Positions 1 through 5,131 of a stretch of DNA of 5,131 nucleotides are shown here, piece by piece. Source of the DNA: Candidatus Zhuqueibacterota bacterium (lineage in GTDB: Bacteria > SM23-31); assembly GCA_022562855.1 (NCBI GenBank), contig JADFON010000179.1:1-5131 (forward strand). The letters are read 5' to 3'. A program made the position numbers and the translations under genes. The notes under the pieces are model-generated. The model had not been told where the DNA came from. It saw only the letters and a list, made by a program, of their open reading frames with translations, and searched no databases. Each line of letters begins with the position of its first letter. Within the stretch, counting starts at the first letter, position 1.

Positions 1-1
1 G

Positions 2-904
2 CCAGTGTTGCTCACCGCTGGTTAAGTCCAGCAGCTTTAACACTTCTCGTGCTTCATAGCGGGTTGCATAAACCAGCCACCGTCCATCGGGACTTGGTAC
101 AGGACGAAAAGCGCCTATGGATTCATGGGTGCGCACCATAACACGCCCCGTCTCCCTGTCTAATAGACCGATCTGGAAAGCACCGACCTCTCTGACTGTA
201 CTCCGCCGACTATGCAAGACCTCCGGGGAAAAATCCCAGGCTTTTGGTTGTGCAAGGGCAAATCCTCCCCCAAGATTTCCCCGCAAATTAACCCAAAGAT
301 AGCGGGAGTCATTGCCAAATGCGGGACCGATATGTGCCGGTGGTGTAGGTCCACCCTCTTCACGATGCCCGGTAATCTGAACACCGGAGCCGCCATCTTT
401 GTGATAGAGCCATAACTGTGTGCCTTTCACCGCGATCAAATAATCGCCGTCCGGTTCCCATATCGGCGACATATAACTTTGCTTTTCCCCTGTAGTTATT
501 GCCTTAGGATCGGTTCCGTCCGCGTTTGCAATCCACAAATTCTCCGATCCGTTCCGGTCGCTCACAAAGGTGATCTGCGTACCGTCCGGTGAGTACCTCG
601 GCTGCATGTCATATGCTTGTCCCTCGGTGATCCGTGTAGCTTTACCTCCGGAAATGGGCATGGTGTAAAAATCACCAAGAAGCTCAAATAAAATTGTACT
701 GCCGTCGGGCAAAAGGTCTAACGAGATCCAGGTTCCTTCCTCGGCCGTGAACTCAAGCGTTCTTGTGGTGATCAACGGCAGCGTCTTGTCCGCCTTTGCC
801 TTTTTGGCAGAGCTGTCGTTCTCAGCGACAGTTTGGGAGAATGTTGTGGATGCGGAGATCAGCAAAAACGCAACAGTTACGATGATTCGGAAATAGTTTA
901 ACAT
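2..904 (-). CDS. Secreted PD40/TolB-like propeller protein, probable N-terminus of an amidohydrolase (partial)
   Basis: The minus strand is open from an ATG at 904-902 to the left edge, giving 301 residues with no stop, so the gene is cut by the window. A GAGG ribosome site (complement of 911-914) lies 6 nt before the ATG. Residues 1-24 form a signal peptide (hydrophobic core IIVTVAFLLISAS, likely cut after FSQ), so the protein is exported. A Lys/Ala-rich linker follows. Then come PD40/WD40-like beta-propeller blades with the 'PDG' signature: about 62-90 (LLPDGSTILFELLGDFYTM), 100-130 (QPRYSPDGTQITFVSDR), 146-172 (WEPDGDYLIAV) and 266-296 (PSPDGRWLVYATR). The opening 'EGTWISLDLLPDG...LLGDFYTMPISGG' is what I know from the TolB-like front half of large exported amidohydrolases (about 1000 residues) whose metal-dependent hydrolase domain is C-terminal. 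That catalytic part lies outside the window, so the enzyme assignment is inference; a propeller-only TolB-like or DPP-like protein is the alternative. The gene is divergent from the nfeD operon. Confidence 0.85.
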   Translation of the reverse strand, partial: MLNYFRIIVTVAFLLISASTTFSQTVAENDSSAKKAKADKTLPLITTRTLEFTAEEGTWISLDLLPDGSTILFELLGDFYTMPISGGKATRITEGQAYDMQPRYSPDGTQITFVSDRNGSENLWIANADGTDPKAITTGEKQSYMSPIWEPDGDYLIAVKGTQLWLYHKDGGSGVQITGHREEGGPTPPAHIGPAFGNDSRYLWVNLRGNLGGGFALAQPKAWDFSPEVLHSRRSTVREVGAFQIGLLDRETGRVMVRTHESIGAFRPVPSPDGRWLVYATRYEAREVLKLLDLTSGEQHW

Positions 905-946
905 TTTGATCCTCACTTTGTTGGTTATTAATTGTCCATAGATTAA

Positions 947-976
947 GTTATACAACCACACTCACATCGGATACAA
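947..976 (-). promoter_or_regulatory. Candidate sigma70-type promoter for the minus-strand propeller gene
   Basis: Read on the minus strand, TTGTAT (complement of 971-976) is followed after 18 bp by TATAAC (complement of 947-952). Transcription would begin near 940 and leave a leader of about 36 nt before the ATG at 904. The hexamers are imperfect and the call rests only on their fit and position. Confidence 0.35.
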
Positions 977-1007
977 TACCTGTCTCTTGTTCTGAGAAGT
1001 AGAAGAA

Positions 1008-1038
1008 CCGGCTGTATATCTTACACTTCCGGCAGTAT
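1008..1038. repeat. Two direct repeats CCGGC(T/A)GTAT, 21 bp apart
   Basis: CCGGCTGTAT at 1008-1017 and CCGGCAGTAT at 1029-1038 match at 9 of 10 positions and start 21 bp apart, about two helical turns. They lie upstream of the candidate minus-strand promoter, where tandem activator sites would sit. No known regulator site was recognised and chance is possible. Confidence 0.3.
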
Positions 1039-1203
1039 TTGGATTTCATTTTAGGTGGCATGAGACGGTAGGTTGTTGTTATTGAGAAAAGATAACTATG
1101 CGTTTAGTTAATTTCAAGTGGTTTTACATTGTGTCTGGCAGTCAGTTATTTGGTCGCTCTTTTTTTTGTCCTCCCAGCCTGTTTTCACATCCTCATTTAA
1201 CTA

Positions 1204-1232
1204 TTGACAAATGGTAGTAGTATATCTATATT
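1204..1232 (+). promoter_or_regulatory. Near-consensus sigma70 promoter upstream of the cyclase remnant and nfeD
   Basis: TTGACA (1204-1209) is a perfect -35 hexamer, followed after exactly 17 bp by TATATT (1227-1232), a 5/6 match to the -10 consensus. Transcription would start around 1239, giving a leader of about 70 nt to the short ORF at 1309 and about 209 nt to nfeD. It is the best promoter-like sequence found upstream of the nfeD-slipin pair and probably drives all three ORFs. Confidence 0.5.
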
Positions 1233-1308
1233 GGAAGATTAAATTAGAATTACAATCCTACCGCTTCACTATCTTTTGAATATCAATAACAAACAGGATT
1301 GATATTTA

Positions 1309-1419
1309 ATGAAAGAACAAAGAAAACTCGCCGCAATAATGTTCACCGACATTGTGGGTTACACAGCCCTGATGCAATCTCTGCGGAAAGATAATTTGAT
1401 CATAAAAAAGATAGTATAA
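1309..1419 (+). pseudogene. Truncated class III adenylate/guanylate cyclase start (36 codons)
   Basis: An ATG at 1309 preceded by AGGA (1295-1298, 10 nt upstream) opens a 36-residue frame ending in TAA at 1417-1419. Residues 5-23 (RKLAAIMFTDIVGYTALMQ) are the typical beginning of a bacterial class III nucleotidyl cyclase domain, including the first metal-binding Asp in the FTDIVGYT motif (Asp14). After Gln23 the similarity ends: the next 13 residues (SLRKDNLIIKKIV) are Lys/Ile-rich and unlike the family. The second metal Asp, the substrate-specifying residues and the transition-state Asn/Arg are all missing, so this cannot be an active cyclase. It lies 28 nt before nfeD on the probable nfeD transcript. 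Either it is a deletion relic or the start of a cyclase gene has been reused as a translated leader. Homology is clear from the motif; the leader role is speculation. Confidence 0.7.
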
Positions 1420-1447
1420 AGAAATTGAAATCAAACAGGAAAATTCT

Positions 1448-2569
1448 ATGAAAAAGACCTCTCTGTCCCGAATTCTGGGCCTGACCCTGCCTGTCATTTT
1501 GTTATGTTCTGCTCACCTAGCTGCACAGGATAAGATTGTGTATCATATTCCGATTTATGGAGATATCAATTCAAGAGTCTCTTCAAAAATCGGTCGTGTA
1601 ATTCAGGATGCAGAGAGCACAAACGCGGATGCCATAATGCTGGAGATCAATACGTTTGGCGGTGAACTGGAGGCTGCTACTCAAATTAGAGACTATCTGC
1701 TTGATTCCAAAATTTTAACTATTGTTTTTGTCAACAAAAGAGCCATTTCAGCCGGCGCGCTTATTTCACTGGCTGCAGAAACAATTGTTATGGCGCCAGC
1801 AGCGACGATTGGCGCCGCTACGCCGGTGAACTTTTTGAGTGAAAAGGCATCGGAGAAGGTGATTTCATACTGGCGAACGGAAATGAAATCTACCGCAGAG
1901 AGGTATGACAGATCGCCCGAGATAGCTGAAGCAATGGTCGATGATGAAGTCGAGATTACCGGGCTGATCGAAAAAGGGAAATTATTGACCTTGACTACCC
2001 GTGAAGCACTGGAATACAAGGTCGCCGATGTCGAGCTGGAAACCCTCGACGATATATTGGGATTCTTCGACCTGAATGAAGCTCAGATTGTCTCATCGTC
2101 GGCATCTAGCGACAATCTCTTTTTAAAGCCTGAATTTATATGGTTCGTAATAGGATTTGTATTTTTGATTCTGGAATTCGCCAATCCTGGTTTTATTACG
2201 TTCTTTTTTGGAATTGGCGCCTGGATCGTTGCGGTTATTTGCCTTATTACTGATATTTCAATAAATACGCAGCTGGTTATATTCATAATTTCTTCAGTTA
2301 TACTTATTGTATCGCTCCGAAAATGGTTAAGAAACATATTTATTGGTCGTGTTTCCTCGGAACGGGTCAAAGGCAAAATGCCGGAAGAGTACCTGGGGCA
2401 GACCGCAATCGTAACACAGAGAATAACGCCTGATCTCAACGGAAGGGTGGAATTTCATGGAAGCAGCTGGAACGCGGAGTCCGATGAAATTATTCCGGAG
2501 AGGTCTCCGGTTGAAATAGTTGGAAAAGACAACATCACTCTTAAAGTAAAATCAACAACAGGGAGGTAA
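1448..2569 (+). CDS. nfeD: NfeD-family membrane serine protease (STOPP type; ClpP-like domain plus OB fold)
   Basis: 373 residues; ATG at 1448 with AGGA at 1437-1440, 7 nt upstream. Residues 1-27 are a signal peptide ending LAAQ. Residues about 30-205 form a ClpP-class protease domain: LEINTFGGEL (65-74) is the substrate-strand loop, the nucleophile is Ser101 in AISAGALISLAA, followed by IVMAPAATIGAATPV (113-127), and Lys137 in SEKVISYW aligns with the catalytic Lys of the Ser-Lys dyad. Three membrane helices follow at about 230-248, 251-270 and 275-291, with the LEFANPGFI turn. Residues about 305-370 are the NfeD C-terminal OB fold (LGQTAIVTQRITPDLNGRV, then SWNAESDE and VEIVGKDNITLKV). Archaeal homologues cleave the hydrophobic C-terminus of partner stomatin. 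At 373 residues it is shorter than the usual long NfeD (roughly 420-480), mainly in the membrane part, which resembles the short YbbJ-type module. The stop is 3 bp before the slipin gene, so translation is probably coupled. Confidence 0.92.
   Translation: MKKTSLSRILGLTLPVILLCSAHLAAQDKIVYHIPIYGDINSRVSSKIGRVIQDAESTNADAIMLEINTFGGELEAATQIRDYLLDSKILTIVFVNKRAISAGALISLAAETIVMAPAATIGAATPVNFLSEKASEKVISYWRTEMKSTAERYDRSPEIAEAMVDDEVEITGLIEKGKLLTLTTREALEYKVADVELETLDDILGFFDLNEAQIVSSSASSDNLFLKPEFIWFVIGFVFLILEFANPGFITFFFGIGAWIVAVICLITDISINTQLVIFIISSVILIVSLRKWLRNIFIGRVSSERVKGKMPEEYLGQTAIVTQRITPDLNGRVEFHGSSWNAESDEIIPERSPVEIVGKDNITLKVKSTTGR
2561..2566 (+). promoter_or_regulatory. Ribosome binding site of the slipin gene inside the end of nfeD
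   Basis: GGGAGG supplies the last two sense codons of nfeD (Gly-Arg) and lies 6 nt before the slipin ATG at 2573. A strong site overlapping the upstream stop indicates translational coupling and fixes the slipin start. Confidence 0.75.
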
Positions 2570-2572
2570 ACC

Positions 2573-3523
2573 ATGGACAATGTGAACATTAGCACCTTTA
2601 TCCTTGTAGGTGTTATTATAGTTGTAATTATTGCATTTTTCAAGACTATTAGAATAGTTCCGCAAAAGACCGCATTTATCGTGGAACGTCTTGGCAAATA
2701 TAATGCAACGCTCGAAGCAGGATTTCATATTCTTATTCCATTCATTGACGTTGTTGCCTACCGGCATACGTTGAAAGAGCAGGCGATTGACGTTCCATCC
2801 CAGACCTGTATAACGGGAGATAATATTTCAGTGGAAGTAGACGGCATATTATACATGCAGGTTATAGATCCGATGAAAGCTTCATATGGCATTAATAATT
2901 ACCAGTATGCGTCTACGCAGCTTTGTCAGACCACCATGAGAAGTATAATTGGTAAACTGGAACTCGACAGAACCTTTGAAGAACGGGAATCCATTAATGT
3001 TCATATAGTCGGTGCAGTTGATAAAGCATCCGAACCATGGGGTGTTAAGGTTACCAGATACGAGGTGAAAAATATTGAACCGCCGATCAGTATAAAAGAC
3101 GCCATGGAAAAGCAGATGAGGGCAGTGCGTGAAAAAAGAGCCCTGATCGCAGAATCCGAAGGCGATAAACAGGCAAAAATCAACCGGGCAGAAGGCGAAA
3201 AGCAGGAATTGATCGCTAAGTCAGAAGGTGAAAAGATGAAGAGAATAAACGAAGCAGAAGGTACCGCGTCTGAAATCGAAAGGGTCGCAATGGCTACCGC
3301 CAAAGGTATCCGCGAGATTGCATCGGCTATTAACGAGAAAGGCGGACTGAGCGCCGTAAATCTAAGGGTTGCCGAACAGTATCTTAATGAATTCGGTAAG
3401 CTTGCTAAAACGAATAATACAATGATAATCCCATTAAATTTGGCCGATATTTCAAGCATTATCGCTACCGCAACATCCGTCTTCAATGCGACAAATGACA
3501 AAGAAAAAATGGCTGTAGAATAG
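2573..3523 (+). CDS. qmcA: SPFH/stomatin-family paraslipin (QmcA-like)
   Basis: 316 residues. An N-terminal membrane anchor at about 7-24 (STFILVGVIIVVIIAFF) precedes the SPFH/Band 7 domain at about 26-185: RIVPQKTAFIVERLGKY (27-43), GFHILIPFIDVV (50-61), IDVPSQTCITGDNISVEVDG (72-91), YMQVIDPMKASYGI (94-107), and MRSIIGKLELD with the ERESIN segment (122-142). PWGVKVTRYEVKNIEPP (155-171) is the slipin hallmark. Residues about 175-250 are a charged coiled coil with an exact 11-residue repeat (EG at 196, 207, 218 and 229). The C-terminus (NTMIIPLNLADISS, 282-295) matches the paraslipin end rather than eukaryotic stomatin. Members form large membrane-attached rings or microdomains and work with an NfeD partner; E. 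coli QmcA is linked to membrane-protein quality control through FtsH-HflKC. The gene follows nfeD by 3 bp with GGGAGG at 2561-2566, so the two form an operon. The subfamily assignment is by motif; the symbol is by analogy. Confidence 0.92.
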   Translation: MDNVNISTFILVGVIIVVIIAFFKTIRIVPQKTAFIVERLGKYNATLEAGFHILIPFIDVVAYRHTLKEQAIDVPSQTCITGDNISVEVDGILYMQVIDPMKASYGINNYQYASTQLCQTTMRSIIGKLELDRTFEERESINVHIVGAVDKASEPWGVKVTRYEVKNIEPPISIKDAMEKQMRAVREKRALIAESEGDKQAKINRAEGEKQELIAKSEGEKMKRINEAEGTASEIERVAMATAKGIREIASAINEKGGLSAVNLRVAEQYLNEFGKLAKTNNTMIIPLNLADISSIIATATSVFNATNDKEKMAVE

Positions 3524-3533
3524 ACACTATATA

Positions 3534-3567
3534 CTGCAATATATTGTGGTTGCAGGTTCAAATTTTT
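3534..3567 (+). terminator. Possible weak intrinsic terminator after the slipin gene
   Basis: CTGCAA (3534-3539) and TTGCAG (3550-3555) pair over 6 bp around a 10-nt loop, beginning 11 nt after the slipin stop; five T residues follow at 3563-3567. The stem is short and separated from the T run by 7 nt, so termination would be inefficient. Position is the main argument. Confidence 0.35.
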
Positions 3568-3650
3568 ACACGTAAGCATCTTTATTTTTTGTAAAATACA
3601 GCACCCAATATTGGTACATACGAGTGGTGTAAATAAAATGTCTTGAGAAC

Positions 3651-3666
3651 GAACATCCCGATGTTC
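3651..3666. repeat. Perfect inverted repeat GAACAT-CCCG-ATGTTC
   Basis: Two 6-bp arms (3651-3656 and 3661-3666) enclose the 4-base loop CCCG. As RNA this is a tight tetraloop hairpin; as DNA it is a dyad a repressor could bind. It is not followed by a proper T run (TGATTTGTTTGAC), so it is a poor terminator. No linked ORF starts nearby. Confidence 0.4.
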
Positions 3667-3950
3667 CTGATTTGTTTGACAATATGGAATGTCCTTAAGA
3701 ATACTAGAAAGTAAGACATAGAAGAAAATAGAAGTCAAAATACTGTAACAAAGAAGGCATTCGACAACTACATCCTTAGAATTCACTGTGGAAACAAGGG
3801 CCGCGCTGGAAGAGCAGCCAAAGAAAATCCGAAGAAAAATTAGTAAAGGTAATCATAGACATTCACTCAGCGTCCATTTCTAAGCACACCTCAAATTAAT
3901 AGCAGCCGTTTTAAGCGAGGTTAATTGATAAGGTGTATAGAGGTTCAAAA

Positions 3951-4106
3951 TGCACAGGAGGCACGGCTATTGAATATATAGCATTGCCTCAGAAGTGGTA
4001 CACGCACCTGTGCAATTCCGCATAAAGTCGCTGTACGGGGCTTGAGACGGCGACAGGACTGTTTAAAAGAGGTAAATGCAATCCGCAGAAGTCAGAAGAC
4101 TTACCT
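3951..4106 (+). ncRNA. Candidate structured RNA: nested stem-loop followed by two further hairpins
   Basis: An outer stem TGCACAGG/CCTGTGCA (3951-3958 with 4007-4014, 8 bp) encloses GAGGCA/TGCCTC (3958-3963 with 3985-3990, sharing one G with the outer arm) and GCTAT/ATAGC (3966-3970 with 3978-3982, 7-nt loop); 16 nt on the 3' side (3991-4006) stay unpaired. A second hairpin pairs GTCGCTGT (4027-4034) with ACGGCGAC (4047-4054), 8 pairs including one G-U. A third pairs AGGTAA (4070-4075) with TTACCT (4101-4106), in competition with AAGTC-AGAA-GACTT (4089-4102). Mutually exclusive hairpins at the 3' end are a feature of regulatory RNAs, but I recognise no family, and single stems of this length arise by chance in a gap this long. 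No promoter was identified; the strand is assumed from the neighbouring genes. Confidence 0.3.
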
Positions 4107-4313
4107 TAGAACCCTCCAAAACCAAAAAATTTTACGTCTGACGTTATAGGTATATACCAGTAGGTGCAAAGGTAGACCCACGTCGCAAAGTTTATTGAAC
4201 TGTTCAAAACTACATAATGCAAGCTTGGGGTGTGTCTCCATTCCAAGTAATATTTCTACTTGATTTATAGAGACATTCCAATTACATTGTTTCAATTATA
4301 CTCTAACAAATCC

Positions 4314-4661
4314 ATGACTGACCAACTCGACCTCTTCCGCAAATCCGATGCACAGAATCCTGTCCGCAAGTTTTTCCATGTAAGAGGCGAGCAGGAGCAT
4401 TTTACGCTCGACCAGTTCAAAGCCACCCAAACGTACCGGGAGCTTGCGATAACAGCAGAGGAAGAAAGCCTACTGCGTGTGGCGGTCTTTGAGGGCATTG
4501 CGACTGTTGACGATTGGGTTGTGATATTGAAAGCGTTGAGGGAGAAACGATTAGTATTCCACATAAAGTTGATGAAAGATTCGTTATCTTGGCATTTTAA
4601 TTTAAAAAAATCCATATCATACTCTTTCGGAAAAATGATACGGGGAATATCAGAAAGATAA
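4314..4661 (+). CDS. Unrecognised small protein, possibly 3'-truncated
   Basis: 115 residues from the ATG at 4314. The frame also extends upstream to a TTG at 4260, but the extension looks non-coding, so the ATG is preferred; no Shine-Dalgarno sequence precedes either. I do not recognise the family. Residues 1-80 (MTDQLDLFRKS..., with FTLDQFKATQTYRELAIT and ATVDDWVVILKALREKRL) look like a genuine soluble, mostly helical, acidic protein with mixed codon use. From about residue 81 (base 4554) the DNA becomes clearly AT-rich and the residues turn Lys/Ser/Ile/Phe-rich (HIKLMKDSLSWHFNLKKS), as if the original 3' end were lost and the frame ran on into intergenic DNA. There is no signal peptide or membrane segment. 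The stop is 18 bp before the M20 peptidase gene, which would allow co-transcription. It could be a gene remnant or a lineage-specific gene. Confidence 0.45.
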   Translation: MTDQLDLFRKSDAQNPVRKFFHVRGEQEHFTLDQFKATQTYRELAITAEEESLLRVAVFEGIATVDDWVVILKALREKRLVFHIKLMKDSLSWHFNLKKSISYSFGKMIRGISER

Positions 4662-4679
4662 ATAATTAGGAAAATCAAC

Positions 4680-5131
4680 ATGAATAATAAAACCAAAATC
4701 TGTTTTCCGTTAGTTTTCATAATAACGATTTCATTAGTATTAGCAGCAAGTTTCAAGATGATTTTTGCGCAATCTGAACACGAAAAACTTGCGAGAGAAA
4801 TTTTCAAGGAACTGATCGAAATTAACTCTTCCCCGGATTTCGGCAGTACAAAAGCAGCCGAGGCAATGGCAAAACGGCTAAGGGATGCCGGGTTTCCCGA
4901 TTCTGATATCTTTGTAGGTGGTCCTAACGATCAGAAAAAAAATATTATTGCACGATACAGGGGAACAGGAACAAAAAGACCTTTGCTTCTTCTTGCCCAC
5001 CTCGATGTTGTCAATGCCCTAAGATCAGACTGGACATTTGACCCCTTCATTTTCCTGGAACAGGACGGGTATTTTTACGGACGGGGTACAACGGACGACA
5101 AAGCCCAGGCAGCAATATGGGTTGCTAACTT
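4680..5131 (+). CDS. Exported M20-family zinc metallopeptidase (partial, N-terminal 150 residues)
   Basis: ATG at 4680 with AGGA at 4668-4671, 8 nt upstream; the frame is open to the right edge. Residues about 8-31 form a signal peptide (hydrophobic core LVFIITISLVLAAS, probable cut after IFAQ). The mature part begins EHEKLAREIFKELIEINSS, a helix typical of M20 peptidases, followed by STKAAEAMAKRLRDAGF. LLLLAHLDVV (102-111) carries zinc ligand His107 and catalytic Asp109, and YGRGTTDDKAQAAIW (133-147) carries the zinc-bridging Asp139. The catalytic Glu-Glu pair, the remaining ligands and the dimerisation domain lie beyond the window. Family members hydrolyse peptides or N-acylated amino acids with two zinc ions; substrate specificity cannot be read here. 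Location would be periplasmic or outside the cell. A complete protein would be expected at roughly 450-500 residues. Confidence 0.9.
   Translation, partial: MNNKTKICFPLVFIITISLVLAASFKMIFAQSEHEKLAREIFKELIEINSSPDFGSTKAAEAMAKRLRDAGFPDSDIFVGGPNDQKKNIIARYRGTGTKRPLLLLAHLDVVNALRSDWTFDPFIFLEQDGYFYGRGTTDDKAQAAIWVAN

Larger units (their letters stand above)
905..1308. other. Divergent intergenic region, no gene seen
   Basis: About 400 bp separate the start of the minus-strand propeller gene from the first plus-strand ORF. I see no coding signal on either strand: stops are frequent and no ORF has a ribosome site plus recognisable protein. It holds one candidate promoter per direction (947-976 minus, 1204-1232 plus), a pair of 10-bp near-identical direct repeats (1008-1038) and an 8-base T run at about 1160-1167 with no adjoining stem that would make it a terminator. 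Confidence 0.6.
3524..4313. other. Long intergenic gap without a convincing gene
   Basis: Nearly 790 bp separate the slipin stop from the next ORF. Plus-strand frames are broken by frequent stops. An 88-codon open run on the minus strand (3523-3786) is only the extension of the slipin antisense frame and has no recognisable protein character; the minus-strand run at 4101-4295 begins with TTG and is equally unlike a gene. A locally G+C-richer patch around 3785-3835 could be a gene fragment but no frame is recognisable. Structured elements are listed separately (3534-3567, 3651-3666, 3951-4014, 4027-4054, 4070-4106). Confidence 0.6.

Noticed and set aside
160-415. Small ORFs on both strands inside the propeller gene.
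   Set aside because: They lie in other frames of a clearly coding minus-strand gene and have no independent support.
1160-1167. Run of eight T residues as an intrinsic terminator.
   Set aside because: No stem precedes it on the plus strand and no gene ends nearby on either strand.
3651-3666. LexA-type SOS box.
   Set aside because: The GAAC and GTTC half-sites are separated by 8 bases rather than the 4 of the Gram-positive-type box, and no SOS gene follows.
3001-3786. Long open frame on the minus strand opposite the slipin gene.
   Set aside because: It is a shadow of the slipin codons extended into AT-rich DNA; the translation has no domain character and no ribosome site.
4021-4040. AAAGTCGCTGTACGG recalls the 3' half of group II intron domain V.
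   Set aside because: The complementary 5' half and the AGC catalytic triad are not found within the expected 34 nt, and no reverse transcriptase/maturase is present. A decayed intron cannot be excluded, so a covariance search is suggested under the structured-RNA finding.
4089-4104. Resemblance to the cobalamin riboswitch B12 box (AGTCAGAAGACTTACC at 4089-4104).
   Set aside because: The match to the box is good, but the upstream core expected of the family (GGTG-AAATCC type segment and CCCGC-CTGT segment) is absent, and the downstream ORFs have no link to cobalamin. The palindrome AAGTC-AGAA-GACTT explains the string more simply.
3685-4280. TGGAATGTC (3685-3693) and its reverse complement (4272-4280) as possible terminal inverted repeats of a ~600-bp element.
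   Set aside because: One 9-bp match across a gap this size is about what chance predicts; there is no target duplication or transposase.
4101-4295. 64-codon minus-strand frame.
   Set aside because: It begins with TTG, lacks a ribosome site and has no recognisable family.
1-5131. CRISPR arrays, tRNA or rRNA genes, insertion sequences.
   Set aside because: No regularly spaced repeats, cloverleaf or CCA-ended sequences, or transposase motifs were seen on either strand.

Overview
The window looks like chromosomal DNA from a Gram-negative-type bacterium with moderate to low G+C. The secreted enzymes and the truncated 'RKLAAIMFTDIVGYTALMQ' cyclase start are of a type I associate with Bacteroidota/FCB-group and neighbouring environmental lineages (Balneola/Ignavibacteria/Calditrichota-like). 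That placement is an impression from protein style, not a measurement.

Layout: (1) 2-904, minus strand: N-terminal 301 residues of a secreted PD40/TolB-like beta-propeller protein, probably the front of an amidohydrolase of about 1000 residues; it runs off the left edge. (2) 905-1447: divergent intergenic region with a candidate promoter for each direction and a 36-codon ORF (1309-1419) whose first ~23 residues are the start of a class III adenylate/guanylate cyclase domain and which then stops. (3) 1448-3523: a tight two-gene operon, a membrane serine protease of the NfeD/STOPP type followed 3 bp later by an SPFH paraslipin (QmcA-like). This is the well-known NfeD-slipin membrane quality-control pair and the best supported functional unit here. 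(4) 3524-4313: about 790 bp without a convincing gene, holding a weak terminator-like hairpin, a perfect 6-bp inverted repeat and a cluster of nested stem-loops at 3951-4106 that could be a structured RNA or the relic of one. (5) 4314-4661: an unrecognised small ORF whose last third is AT-rich and looks like read-through. (6) 4680-5131: N-terminal 150 residues of an exported M20-family zinc peptidase, running off the right edge.

How the genes fit together: slipins form membrane rings or microdomains, and the partner NfeD supplies a Ser-Lys protease domain plus an OB-fold anchor; the two are probably co-translated here. The flanking genes encode exported hydrolases (amidohydrolase-type and M20 peptidase) that are not obviously in the same pathway.

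I found no convincing new defence or mobile system. The points most worth a second look are the decapitated cyclase ORF in the nfeD leader, the hybrid NfeD architecture (ClpP-like protease joined to a short YbbJ-like membrane/OB module, beside a paraslipin) and the structured gap at 3951-4106.
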